Positions 42,726 to 53,659 of a stretch of DNA of 64,000 bases are shown here, in pieces. Positions within the stretch are counted from its first letter, which is position 1, and each line of letters starts with the position of its first letter. Source of the DNA: Strix aluco (lineage: Eukaryota; Chordata; Aves; Strigiformes; Strigidae); NCBI RefSeq assembly GCF_031877795.1, contig NC_133970.1, positions 43,507,533 through 43,571,532 on the forward strand, written 5' to 3'. A program made the translations under genes and the position numbers. The notes beneath the pieces are model-generated. The model searched no databases. It was not told the origin of the DNA and saw only the letters and a list, made by a program, of their open reading frames with translations.

Positions 42726-44312
42726 TTCCCGTTCTTGGTCAGAGTATTCACTGTCTGACCCTTGCTGTGCCAGGCCGGAAACTCCTTCATCAGGGCCAAG
42801 GGAGGTGATCTCAGTCTTCCTGTATCTGGGAGATCACTGATTACTTTCTTGCGGTTTCACACCAGCTACATTAACAACCTTCTTGGGTGTCTTCTTCTTG
42901 GCAGGGGTCTTTCCTCACAATTCATGTACACGAGCTTCCAAGTTGAAGGTGGGTTGACCATCCCACTTCCTCATGTCCTCCCCCTGGTCACGTAGGAAGA
43001 ACCAAAGTTCGCCACGTGTCATGCGCCTAGGTTTCCCTTTCCCTCTGACTGGGGTGGAAGAGAACCGATTTCTTGGGGTGCTCCTGACATCTAGGGTGCT
43101 CGCCCGTAGAGATGAGGAGGTACCAAGACTCTCTTCAAAGTTGTGAAGCCAGGAAGAGACTGCCTCCACAGTTGGCGTACATCTTAGTCCTTCTCCCATA
43201 TCCATTTCTGGATAGTACATCGCAGCCAAGTCGGCAGAATACGAGGATGGCGCACCTTTAATCACCTTCCTCCACATGGCCCGTGTGCACAGGACATCCT
43301 CTGGATTTTTAGGGGCTTCATCATTATCTGGATCACTATAGATGACTTCCAGCACTGCTAATTCTCTCAGGTACTGGACACCTTCATCTGCAGTAGCCCA
43401 CTTCCCTGGGGAGTTGTCCGTAAGATCTTCCTTGAAAGGATATCTTGCTTTAACACTTGAAAGGAGCCGTCTCCACAGACTGCAAATTCCTGTTTCTTTT
43501 CCAATTCCCCTTTCAATTCCTCGATCTCTAGCAAGGGAACCCAGCTGTTGGGCTTCCTTACCTTCCAGCTGCTGAGCATCAGCCCCATTATCCCAGCATC
43601 GAAGCAGCCAGGCAGCAATCCGCTCACCCGGCTGGCGGCGATAGTCTTTCCGCAGATCTCGCAGTTCTGATGACGTCAGGGACCGGGTAGTTTCCGCCTC
43701 CTGTTTGAGTTCTGTTATTCCCTCTTCTGACCCCTTTGCTGAAGGACCCGCTTCTTCCTCTTCTTTCTCCTCCCTTATTAATCGAGGGTATGGACCTGTT
43801 GTTCTCCTTGTCCACTGCTTCTGTTTTACTACTGGGGCAATCTCTGCTGTTGTTGTTTTTGTTTGAGTTCCCATCTCCACCACAGTCCTTTGAGAGCACT
43901 GAACTGCAGCTCGATAAGCACAGGCCAGGCCCCAGTACAGCGCTAGGAGTTGCTGATTTTCATCGGGATAGACAAGGCACCCTTCTATCAGGTGTTGTGT
44001 CACTTTTGTGGGGTTGCTTGCCTGTTCAGGGGTAAGATCCCAGGCTACAGGAGGTGATAACCGTCCTAGGAATCTGCCCAAATCCTTCCACTCCCCCTGC
44101 CACCCAGGGACAGGCCGCCTCAGGGCACATTTTGGTATTCTCTCACCCAAAATTTGCTTTCTCTTACACCAAAAACCTACTGAGCTCCACACAGCCCACA
44201 ATAGGCGAATAGCATTAATGAACAGTATCAAAGAGCTAACATAAGGATTAATAAGTACTTCGGGAGCTTGCAGAATAAAACCACTCATGATGTTCCCAAT
44301 TTCTTCAGGCAT
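42726..44312 (-). pseudogene. gag of provirus H, with hydrophobic N-terminal segment
   Basis: Start ATG at 44312, open to 42915 (465 codons), then two TGA codons before the TAG at 42725. The N-terminus has a long hydrophobic stretch (VSSLILFINAIRLLWAVW and following). The conserved block WKDLGRFLGRLSPPVAWD-TPEQ is followed by CLVYPDENQQLLALYWGLA. A charged linker leads to the capsid-like LTSSELRDLRKDYRRQPGE and SLWRRLLSSVKARYPFKED, then RGELWFFLRDQGEDMRKWD. No CCHC is present. A second hydrophobic stretch lies just upstream in another frame, so the true N-terminus may be longer. Confidence 0.85.
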
Positions 44313-44435
44313 GTTCCTGAGCTTAGCAAAATAAAGATAAGCAGAGCAATAAACAAACCTGTGACCAGCACAAGAGCTTGTCGCTTAATAACTGCTATAG
44401 CTATAGCACAATTAATATAAAACTGCCGTTGTCAT

Positions 44436-44453
44436 GCCCCACATTGGGGTCCA
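44436..44453 (-). other. Primer binding site, tRNA-Lys-like (provirus H)
   Basis: On the minus strand TGGACCCCAATGTGGGGC, 15 of 18 bases identical to the tRNA-Lys1,2 primer site, 8 bases inside the LTR end. Confidence 0.6.
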
Positions 44454-44461
44454 AAAAAGAG

Positions 44462-45064
44462 TGTGGTCGTTTGACCTTGGCTAAATGCCAGGTACCCACC
44501 AAGTCGCTCTATCACTTCCCCCCCTTTCCCCTTTTTTTCTCAATAGGGCAAAGAGGGGAAAGAAAATAAGATAGGAAAACCAACCAACCCTTGTGGGTAA
44601 AACAACAGCAGTTTTAATATAAGCAAAGCGAAGCAAAGGTCTGCGCACGGAAGCAAAAAAAAGAAAACAGATTTATTCTCTACTTCCCATGAACAGGCGA
44701 TGTCGGGCCTTCTCAGGAAGCAGGGCTCCAATATGCGTAGTGGTTGCCTCGGAGGACCAAGGGTGACCCCACCCCCTTCCTCTTTTCTCCCAGCTTTATA
44801 CTGAGCAGACGTCATATGGTCTGGAATATCCCTTTGGTCAGTTTGGGTCAGCTGTCCTGGCTGTGTCCCCTCCCAAGATCTTGCCCACCCCGTCCCACTG
44901 TGGGGGGAAATGTCAGAAAGAGCCTTGGTGCTGTGTAAGCACTACTCAGCAGTAGCCACACCACCAGTGTGCTATCAACACCCTGCCAGCTCCCAACATC
45001 AAACACAGCACCATGAGGGCTGCTACAGGGGAAAACCAATTCCAGCTCAGCCAGACCTGGTACA
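44462..45064 (-). repeat. 5' LTR of provirus H
   Basis: On the minus strand from TGTACCAGG (45064) to AAACGACCACA (44462), 603 bp. It includes a CAGTATAAAGCTGGG box and GAATAAATCTG. Confidence 0.93.
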
Positions 45065-45373
45065 ACTACAAGGGCCAAAAGAACCATTTCTGCCATTTGT
45101 GGAGAAGTTACAAGCAGCCGTAGTGAATCAGGTCTATGATTCCTACTTAAGAATGACATTAACAACACAGTTAGCTAGGGATAATGCTAATGAAGACTGT
45201 AGAAAGATAACTGATGCATTGCCAGGGGATCCAACCCTGGAAACCATGGTTACTGCTTGTGTTAAGTTTGGGTCAGTGGAACATATGATGGCAGCCTTAG
45301 CCAGTGCTACGGCAGCTGTCCGAGTAAAAGAACAAAAATGTTATCACTGCGGTCACACAGGACATTTTACAGA
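45065..45373 (+). pseudogene. gag of provirus G, 3' part
   Basis: Picks up the same gag after H: QGPKEPFLPFVEKL (major homology region), ENANEDCRK-like helices and a first zinc knuckle, CYHCGHTGHF, whose last Cys is lost where CR1 sequence starts. The 5-base duplication ACTAC here matches ACCAC (33889-33893) except for one base. Confidence 0.9.
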
Positions 45374-45459
45374 TTCACAGAATCACAGAATCATCTAAGT
45401 TGGAAAGGACCTTGAAGATCATCTAGTCCAACCTTTAACCTAGCACTGACAGATCCCAA

Positions 45460-48260
45460 CTACACCATATCCCTCAGCGCTGTGATGACCCTACTCTTAA
45501 ACACCTCCAGGGATGGGGACTCCACCACCTCCTTGGGCAGCCCATTCCAATGCCTAACAACCCGTTCTGTAAAGAAATACTTCCTAATATCCAGTCTAAA
45601 CCTTCCCTGGAGCAACTTGAGGCCATTCCCTCTTGTCTTATCACTCATTACTTGGTTAAAGAGGCTCATCCCCAGCTCTCTGCAACCTCCTTTCAGGTAG
45701 TTGTAGAGGGCAATGAGTTCTCCTCTCAGCCTCTTATTCTCCTAACTAAACAACCCCAGTTCCCTCAGCCTCTCCTCATACGACATGTGCTCCAGACCCT
45801 TCACCAGCTTCGTTGCCCTTCTTTGGACACGCTCGAGTCATTCAATGTCCTTTTTGTAGTGAGGGGCCCAAAACTGAACACAGTAATCGAGCTGTGGCCT
45901 TACCAGTGCCGAGTACAGGGGCAAGATCCCTTCCCTGTCCCTGCTGGCCACGCTATTTCTGATACAAGCCAGGATACTATTGGCCTTCTTGGCCACCTGG
46001 GCACACTGCTGGCTCCTGTCAGCTGGCTGTCAATCAACCCCCCCAGGTCCCTCTCTGACTGGCAGCTCTCCAGCCACTCCTCCCCAAGCCTGTAGCGCTG
46101 CTGGGGGTTGTTGTGGCCCAAGCGCAGAACCCGGCATTTGGCCTTATTGAAACTCCTCCAGTTGGCCTCAGCCCATCTCTCCAGCCTGGCCAGGTCTCTC
46201 TGCAGAGCCTCCCTGCCGTCGAGCAGATCAACACTCCCACCCAACTTGGTGTTGTCTGCAAACTTACTGAGGGTGCACTTGATCCCCTCGTCTAGATCAT
46301 CAATAAAGATGTTAAACAGGAGTGGCCCCAAAACCGAGCCCTGGGGGACACCACTTGTGACCGGCCACCAACTGGATTTAACTCCGTTCACCACAACTCT
46401 TTGGGCCCGGCCATCCAGCCAGTTTTTTACCCAGCAAAGTGTGCAATCATCCAAGCCTCGAGCAGCCAGTTTTGCCAGGAGAATGCTGTGGGAAACAGTG
46501 TCAAAGGCCTTACTGAAGTCGAGGTAAACTACATCCACAGCCTTTCCCTCATCCAATAAGCACATCATCGTGTCGTAGAAGGAGATCAGATTTGTCAAGC
46601 AGGACCTGCCTTTCGTGAACCCATGCTGACTGGGCCTGATCATGTGGTTGTCCTGCACGTGTTGTAAGATGGTACTCTGGATGAGCTGCTCCATCAGCTT
46701 CCCAGGTACCGAAGTCAAGCTGACAGGCCTGTAATTTCCTGGATCATCCTTCCGACCCTTCTTATAGATGGGCGTCACATCGGCCAGTTTCCAATCTGTC
46801 GGGACCTCCCCGGTCAGCCAGGACTGCTGGTAAATGATGGAAAGCGGCTTGGCGAGCACCCCAGCCAGCTCCTTCAGCACCCTCGGGTGTATCCCATCCA
46901 GTCCCATAGACTTGTGTGTGTCTATGTGATGCAGTAGGTCACTGACTGTCTCCTGGATTGCGGGGGCGTTGTTCTCCCAGTCTCTGTCCTCTGGCTGAGG
47001 AGGCTGGATTCCCTCAATACAACTAGTCTTGTTATTAAAGACTGAGGCAAAGAAGGCATTAAGGACTTCAGCCTTCTCTTCATCACTTGTTATCATGTTT
47101 CCTCCTGCATCTAGCAGGGGATGGAGACTCTCCCTGGTCTTTCTTTTGCTACTGACATACGTATAGAAACATTTCTTGTTGTCCTTGATTGCTGAAGCCA
47201 GGGTAATTTCCAGCTGGGCTTTAGACCTCCTGATTTCTGCCCTGCATAGCCTCACAGCCTCTTTGTAATCACTGTGAGTGGCTAGCCCCTTCTTCCAAAG
47301 GCTGTAAACTTTCCTTTTCTCCCTGAGTTGCAGCCAAAGCTCCCTGTTCAGCGAGGAGGATCTTTTCTGTCGCTGGCTTCTCTTACAGCACCTGGGGACA
47401 GCCTACTCCTGAGCCATTAACACTTCCTTCTTAAAGAGTGCCCAGCCTTCCTGGACCCCTATACCCTTCAGGATCGTCTCCCAAGGTATCCTTTCAAGCA
47501 GGTGCCTAAACAAGACAAAGTCAGCCCTTTTGAAGTCCAGGATGTCAGTTCTCCTTAGCCCTCTCCTGGCCTCTCTAAGAATAGAGAACTCTATTATTTC
47601 ATGATCGCTGTGCCCTAGTCGGCCTTCGACCACCACATCATCCACCAGTCCTTCTCTGTTCACAAAGAGGAGATCCAGCAGGGCACCTTCTCTGGTTGGT
47701 TCTCTCACCAGTTGCGTCAGGAAGTTATCTTCCACACATTCCAGGAATCTCCAGGACTGGTCTCGCTCTGCTGTGTTGTATTTCCAGCAGATGTCTGGGA
47801 AGTTAAAGTCTCCCACAAGAACAAGGGCAAGCAATGGTGAGATTTCTCCTAAATGCCTATAGAATATTTCCTCCACCTCTCTGTCCTGGGTGGGTGGCCT
47901 ATAGTAGACTCCTACTACAACATCTGCCCTGTTGGCCTTCCCCCTGATTCTAACACAAAGACACTCCACCCTGTCTTCGCTACACTTGTGCTCAAGGCAA
48001 TCATAACAGTCCCTAACATACAGCTCCACCCCACCACCTCTCCTTCCTTGCCTGTCCCTTCTAAAGAGCTTGTAGCCCTCAACAGGCGCACTCCAGTCAT
48101 GGGAGACATCCCACCATGTTTCTGTAATAGCCACAACATCATAATTTTCTTGTTTCATCATGGCTTCAAGCTCCTCCTGTTTGTTACCCATGCTGTGTGC
48201 ATTGGTGTACATGCACTTCAGATGGGCTGGTGTTTTGCCCCCTTCCCCCTTCAGATCTAG
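45460..48260 (-). pseudogene. CR1 ORF2: endonuclease and reverse transcriptase
   Basis: The N-terminal AP-type endonuclease (from about 48230) retains ITETWW, LVGDFNFPDICW and GHSDHE, so its catalytic residues look intact. One TAG (47403-47405, after VLMAQE) sits between endonuclease and RT in the same frame. RT has [47 protein letters not shown] and FADNTKLGG, where the catalytic FADD has become FADN. A frameshift near 46020 breaks the C-terminal part, which resumes at 45669 and ends [12 protein letters not shown]. It is not active. Confidence 0.93.
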
Positions 48261-49354
48261 TTTAAAGCTCTGTCAATGAGCCCAGCTAACTCCTGCCCCA
48301 AGATCCTCTTCCTCCTCTGGGACAGGTGCATTCCATCTAATGCCAAAAGGTCTGGTGCCCTGTATACCAACCCGTGATTGAAAAATCCAAAGCCCTGAAG
48401 GTAACACCAGTCTTGGAGCCACAAGTTCATCTGTTGAGTTCTCCTGTATTCTTTTCCATCCATCTCCCCAACTGAAGGGATGGAGGAGAACACAATTTGT
48501 GCCCCCGACCCCTTAATCACTTTCCCCAAGGACCTGAAATCTCTCTTCATTGCTTTAGGACTTCTCCTAGTAATGTCGTCAGTACCTACTTGAAAAACCA
48601 GGAGAGGGTAATAGTCCTTGGGTCTCACTAGAGCGGGGAGTTTTGCCTTGAGGTCCTTGACGCGGGCCCCAGGGAGGCAGCAGACTTCCCTATGAAACAG
48701 GTCCGGTCTGCATATGGGGCCTTCGGTACCCCTCAGAATGGAGTCACCCACTACAATGACTCTTCTGGGGTTCTTTTTAGAACTGGTTTTAATACCTGGT
48801 CTAGAATGACCCTGCCTTGGTGGACCTTGGTCTTCCTCCTTGTTTGTCTCATTTCCTTCCTCCTTCTCTTCCTCACTCAAAAGTTCCAGGGCCCCGAATC
48901 TATTGTGAAGGAACACCATGGAGGGTGAGGGAGGTCGGGAGAGGATTTTCCTGCCTCCCTGAGCGGAGACCTGTTTCCAGCCTCCCCCATCTCTTAGGTC
49001 CCCTCCTTCTGCCTGGTAGCAAGAGGATGAGGGATTACCTTCCTCCTTTGGAGCCTCCATTTGCTCCTGTTGCTTTAGGGGTGCTAGGGTGTTACTCCAC
49101 CAATCAAGTTCCCTTTCACACTCCCTAATACTTCTTAATCTCTCGACCTCTTCTTTGAGTTCTGCCACCAGGCTGAGCAGGTCATCCAGCTGATCACAGC
49201 GCACACAGGTGTTATCAATGGTGCCTTCCGACAGGACTGACAGGCTCAGGCACTCCCTGCAGCCCGGGACCTGGATGGCTGCATGTTTGCGTGGCAGCTC
49301 CGTCTGGGTCGCCACGTTCTTTCTGGTGGTGGTTTTGACCCGAGTGGAGACCAT
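48257..49354 (-). CDS. CR1 ORF1: RNA-binding and esterase protein, open frame
   Basis: 365 codons, apparently intact. Near residues 31-55 is a CxxC...CxxC pair (CREC ... CVRC) resembling a PHD-like zinc motif, then a leucine-rich coiled coil (LLSLVAELKEEVERLRSI). The C-terminal half is an SGNH-type esterase: VVGDSILRG (Ser block), GTDDITRRS (in place of GxND) and DGMHLSQRRK (Asp-His block). Known avian CR1 ORF1 proteins have this esterase. The stop overlaps the start region of ORF2. Confidence 0.88.
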   Translation of the reverse strand: MVSTRVKTTTRKNVATQTELPRKHAAIQVPGCRECLSLSVLSEGTIDNTCVRCDQLDDLLSLVAELKEEVERLRSIRECERELDWWSNTLAPLKQQEQMEAPKEEGNPSSSCYQAEGGDLRDGGGWKQVSAQGGRKILSRPPSPSMVFLHNRFGALELLSEEEKEEGNETNKEEDQGPPRQGHSRPGIKTSSKKNPRRVIVVGDSILRGTEGPICRPDLFHREVCCLPGARVKDLKAKLPALVRPKDYYPLLVFQVGTDDITRRSPKAMKRDFRSLGKVIKGSGAQIVFSSIPSVGEMDGKEYRRTQQMNLWLQDWCYLQGFGFFNHGLVYRAPDLLALDGMHLSQRRKRILGQELAGLIDRALN

Positions 49355-49748
49355 GGTTCAGTCTACTTGTGGAGGATGATAAGATGAAACTGGCTCAGAT
49401 AAGTTCTAGACCCCGGAGACAGACTGCACCCTCTCCCTTCGAACTGCCTGCGCAAACTGCCACGCCTCACCCTTCTGACGCTCCACGCCCTGGTCGCTCG
49501 TGCTCCCTGGGTGCTGATCTTGTACGTGACGGGCGTGGGGTGTTGTCACTCCAGTCTCCGCCCACTCTCACTCACCGCCGTCGTCGTTAACAGCAGCAGC
49601 ACACTCTTTCTGCTCAGGGGGAGTCGACTTGAGGCTCTCCCTCTTCCCTGGGCTTCTGCCTTCACGGCTTGCAGTTTTGCCGTGGGTTTTTGATGCTTTC
49701 CAGAGGATCCCCTGCCGCTGTTCTCCTCCTCGGAGCCCCTCTCCTCAC
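49355..49748 (-). other. CR1 5' untranslated region
   Basis: GC-rich sequence upstream of ORF1 on the minus strand, as expected for a CR1 promoter region. The end is placed where homology to provirus F gag begins (49749). Confidence 0.6.
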
Positions 49749-50413
49749 AATTGGCTGTTTTTGACATGGTCTATGGTGATCTGAATGATGAGCGGTCACC
49801 CATGGATCCAGATCAGGCCCCTTGCACACAGTCGATGTGGCAGAAGTTCCTGCAAAGTGGACCAGAGGCACATTCCAAAGCATTAGCAGTAGCGTCCTGG
49901 TGGCGAGATACCCAGACTCAAACAGTGGACGAAGTGATTGGCCAGCTCCAGCAATATGAGGGAAATCTCCCTTCCTCCCAACATGCCTGGGTTTCAGCTG
50001 TAAGGGAACTGTCTCAGAGGCTCCAGAAAGTGGAAGAGGACATGTCCTACATTCCACCTGCACGGGCCGATGTCTCAGCCATTAGAAGCAGGCGCTTCCC
50101 CACCCAAGAGAAGGGCAGTGGAAGGTACACACCACGGGGCACCCTGTGGTTCTTCCTCCGCGACCATGGGGAAAAAATGAGAAAGTGGCATGGGCAGCCC
50201 ACTCCCGCCCTAGCTGCACGAGTACAGCAGCTGAAAGGGAAGACAACCATGAAAGGGGAGTCCTCCAAGAGAGACGCAGCTCCAGTGTCCAGTCGGAAAT
50301 CCCCCAGACAGAATAGAATGGCCAACATTATGCTTGACCCTCCTGAGGGCACCAGTAAGTCATTCTTGCAGGAGTCATTCTTAGATCAAGTGAGTGATGC
50401 TGAGCAGGATTAG
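49749..50413 (+). pseudogene. gag C-terminal part of provirus F
   Basis: Open from the CR1 boundary to the TAG at 50411-50413. It contains DMVYGDLNDERSP, SYIPPARADVSAIRS and WFFLRDHGEKMRKWHGQP. The stop that B and E share after LAA is CGA here. The hydrophobic N-terminus is missing. Confidence 0.85.
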
Positions 50414-50441
50414 AGGGGCCCTGCCTCCAGCCAGGTGGAGG
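50411..50441 (+). promoter_or_regulatory. Gag-pol UAG with downstream hairpin (provirus F)
   Basis: TAG at 50411-50413, spacer 50414-50423, stem CCTCCA (50424-50429), loop GCCAGG and TGGAGG (50436-50441). gag and pol are in the same frame. The loop could also pair with CCTG just upstream, a possible pseudoknot. Confidence 0.62.
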
Positions 50442-50780
50442 AAAGGGATAATCGGATTTACTGGAAGGTGTGGATCCGATGGCCTGGCACATCAGACCCA
50501 CAAGAATATAAGGCCTTGGTAGACACTGGCACACAGTGCACCCTGATGCCATCAAGCCACAGTGGGGTCGAATCCATCTGCATCTCCGGAGTGACAGGGG
50601 GGTCCCAACAGCTGACCCTATTAGAAGCTGAAGTAAGCTTAACTGGGAAGGACTGGCATAAGCACCCCATTGTGACTGGCCCAGGTGCCCCGTGCATCCT
50701 AGGTATAGATTACCTCAGGAGAGGGTACTTTAAAGACCCAAAAGGGTACCGGTGGGCCTTTGGTATAGCTGCCCTGGAGG
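50414..50780 (+). pseudogene. Protease of provirus F
   Basis: Complete-looking protease with ALVDTGTQCTLMPSS (active site), ISGVTGGSQQ (flap) and ILGIDYLRRGYFKDPK. It is open, in frame with RT, and is the reference for what B and E lost. Confidence 0.87.
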
Positions 50781-51750
50781 AGGTTGAGCAATTGTCCACC
50801 TTACCCGGCCTCTCAGAGGACCCCTCGGTGGTGGGGTCGCTTAAGGTTGAAGAGCAGCAAGTGCCAATTGCCACCAAGACAGTGCACCGGCGGCAGTACC
50901 ACACTAAACGAGATTCCCTGGTCCCCATCCATCAGCTGATCCGTCGACTAGAAAGCCAGAAGGTGATCAGCAAAACTCATTCACCTTTCAACAGCCCTAT
51001 ATGGCCAGTGAGAAAACCTAATGGCGAATGGAGACTGACCGTGGACTACCGTGGCCTGAATGAAGTTACGCCAGCAATGAGTGCTGCAGTGCCGGACATG
51101 CTAGAACTCCAGTATGAGCTGGAGTCGAAGGCAGCCAAGTGGTACACCACGACTGACATCGCTAATGCGTTCTTCTCCATTCCAATAGCACCAGAGTGCA
51201 GGCCACAGTTTGCATTCACTTGGAGGGGTATCCAGTACACCTGGAATCGATTGCCCCAGGGGTGGAAACACAGCTCCACCATTTGCCATAGACTGGTCCA
51301 TACTGCACTGGAGAAAGGTGGGGCTCCAGAACACCTGCAGTTCATTGAAGATATCATTGTATGGGGGGACACAGCTGAGGAAGTCTTTGAGAAAGGAAAG
51401 AAGATAATTGAAATCCTCCTGAAGGCTGGTTTTGCCATCAAGTGACAGAAAGTTAAGGGGCCTGGAAGGGACATTCAGTTCCTAGGAATAAAATGGCAAG
51501 ATGGGCGTCGCCACATCCCAATGGAGGTGATAAACAAGATAACAGCCATGGCCCCACCAACCACTAAAAAGGAGACTCAGTCTTTCCTGGGTGCTGTGGG
51601 GTTTTGGAGGATGCACATCCCAAACTACAGCCTGATTGTGAGCCCTCTCTACCACGTAACCTGCAAGAAGAACGATTTTAAATGGGGCCCTGAGCAGCAA
51701 CAAGCCTTTGAACAAATTAAGCAGGAGATTACCCAGGCAGTAGCCCTCGG
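50781..51750 (+). pseudogene. Reverse transcriptase of provirus F
   Basis: SPFNSPIWPVRKPNGEW, TTDIANAFFSIPI, LPQGWKHSSTICH and the active site FIEDIIVWG (Glu for the first Asp, unlike B). A TGA at 51443-51445 after GFAIK is shared with B. The frame resumes as QKVKGPGRDIQFLGIKW with thumb and connection. Confidence 0.88.
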
Positions 51751-52690
51751 GCCAGTCCGGGCAGGGCAAGAAAATAAGAACATGCTCTACGGTGCAGCCC
51801 GGGAGAATGGCCCTTCCTGGAGCCTTTGGCAGAGAGCAGATGGGGAATCCCGAGGCCGACCTCTAGGCTTTTGGAGCCGGGGATACAAAGGCTCTGAAGC
51901 TAACTATACACTGACTGAGAAGGAGATACTGGCAGCGTACAAAGGAGTTCGAGCTGCCTCAGAAGTGGTCGGCACTGAGATACAACTCCTCCTGGCACCT
52001 CGACTGCCGGTGCTGGGATGGATGTTCAAAGAAAAGGTTTCCTCCACACATCATGCAACAGATGCCACGTGGAGTAAATGGGTTGCGTTGATAAGACAAC
52101 GGGCTCGAATAGGGAACCCCAACCGCCCAGGATTAGTGGAAGTGTTCATAAACTGGCCAGAGAGCAAAGATTCTGGGATGTCACCAGAACAGGAGGTGAA
52201 ACGTGCTGAGGAGGCCCCACCATATAACGAGCTGCCAGAGGAGGACAAGCGATATGCCCTGTTCACTGATGGGTCTTGTCGCATTGTGGGAAAGCATCGA
52301 CGATGGAAGGCTGCTGTGTGGAATTCCACATGACAAACCACTGAAGCTGTTGAGGTACAAAGTGAATCGAGCCAGTTCGCAGAGGTGAAAGCCATCCAAT
52401 TGGCTTTGGAGATTGCTGAGCGAGAAAAGTGGCCGAGGCTCTATCTCTACACTGACTCGTGGGAGGTGGCAAGTGGCCTGTGGATGTGGTTGCAGCAATG
52501 GAAACAGAGCAACTGGCAATGCAAGGGCAGACCCATCTGGGCCGCTGAAGTATGGCAGGATGTTGCAGCCTGGGTGGAGAACCTCGTTGTGAAGGTTCGC
52601 CATGTGGACGCCCATATACCCAAGAGTCGGGCCACTGATGAACATCAACACAACCAGCAGGCAGACCAGGCTGTTAAAGTTCGAAGTGGC
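51751..52690 (+). pseudogene. Tether and RNase H of provirus F
   Basis: RPLGFWSRGYKGSEANYTL tether, RYALFTDGSCRIVG and YTDSWEVASGLW. A TGA at 52331-52333 lies after WNST. The frame is otherwise the same as gag and RT. It ends with the shift near 52676 that B also has. Confidence 0.87.
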
Positions 52691-53586
52691 TCAGGTGGAC
52701 TTGGACTGGCAGCGTAAAGGTGAACTGTTCATAGCCCGGTGGGCCCATGAAACCTCGGGCCACCAAGGCAGAGATGCAATATACAGGTGGGCTCGAGATC
52801 GAGGGGTGGACCTCACCATTGACACCATCGCAGAGATCATCCACGGATGTGAGACGTGTGCTGCAATCAAACAAGCCAAACGGGTGAAGCCCCAGCGGAA
52901 TGAAGATCGATGGATGAAATATAAATATGGAGAGGCCTGACAGATCGACTACGTCACACTGCCACAGACCCGCCAGGGCAAGCGCCATGTGCTCACAATG
53001 GTGGAAGCAACCACTGGGTGGCTCGAAACTTATCCAGTGTCCCACGCCACCGCCCGGAACACCATCCTGGGCCTTGAAAACCAAGCGACACGGCACCCCA
53101 GAGAGGATTGAGTCAGATAATGGGACTCATTTCCGAAATAACCTCATAGATGCCTGGGCAGAGGAACATGGCATCGAGTGGGTCTACCACATCTCCTACC
53201 ACGCACCAGCCTCTGGGAAGATCGAGCGCTACAATGGACTGTTAAAAACTACTTTGAAAGCAATGGGAGGTGCAACCTTCAAACACTGGGACACACATCT
53301 GGCAAAGGCCACTTGGTTAGTCAACACAAGAGGATCTGCCAATCGAGCCGGCCCGGCTCAGTCAAAACTCCCACGTGTTGTAGACGGGGATAAAGTCCCT
53401 GTGGTGCGCATGAGGGACCTGCTGGGAAAAATGGTCTGGGTTAGTCCTGCGCCGGGCAAAGGCAAACCCATCCACGGGATTGCTTTTGCTCAAGGACCTG
53501 GGTGCACCTGGTGGGTGATGCAGAAGGATGGAGCGGTCCGATGTGTACCACAAGGGGACTTGATTTTGGGTGAAAACACACCGTGA
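52691..53586 (+). pseudogene. Integrase of provirus F
   Basis: Zinc domain HETSGHQG ... CETCAAIK. The first core Asp follows a stop (TGG to TGA at 52938-52940) in QIDYVTLP. A small deletion near 53085 shifts the frame before ESDNGTHF. ASGKIERYNG and GPGCTWWVMQKDGAV follow to the natural end at 53586. Confidence 0.88.
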
Positions 53587-53659
53587 ATTAAACTGTGCTT
53601 TTGTTAATTTCTCTTTGTTATTGCTATTTGCTAAATGGTAGCTGGACGTGACGCAGATG

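Larger units (their letters stand above)
33894..45064 (-). mobile_element. Provirus H: ERV-L-like, env-less, nearly complete
   Basis: 11.2 kb including the insertion of I, about 6.4 kb without it. Two 603-bp LTRs, a tRNA-Lys-like primer site, gag, protease, RT, RNase H, integrase and a polypurine tract are all present. gag through RNase H stays in a single frame, broken only by nonsense codons and by I. No env is present. Target duplication is ACTAC, with one change in the left copy. A solo LTR of this family lies at 13930-14548. Confidence 0.93.
32069..45373 (+). mobile_element. Provirus G: class II ERV with tRNA-Trp primer site, interrupted and truncated
   Basis: Consists of a 5' LTR, a perfect tRNA-Trp primer site and most of gag, split by provirus H at 33893/45065 and ending in the first NC zinc knuckle at the CR1 boundary (45373). 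Removing H restores a continuous gag frame (IPL, then QGPKEPF). Pol, env and the 3' LTR are absent from the window. Confidence 0.88.
45374..49748 (-). mobile_element. Nearly full-length CR1 LINE
   Basis: About 4.4 kb on the minus strand with a 5' region, ORF1, ORF2 (endonuclease and RT) and a short 3' UTR ending in the CR1-type repeat (ATTCTGTG)n at 45374-45392. Most genomic CR1 copies are short 3' fragments, so a copy this long is unusual. It lies exactly between the broken end of G and the broken start of F. Confidence 0.93.
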
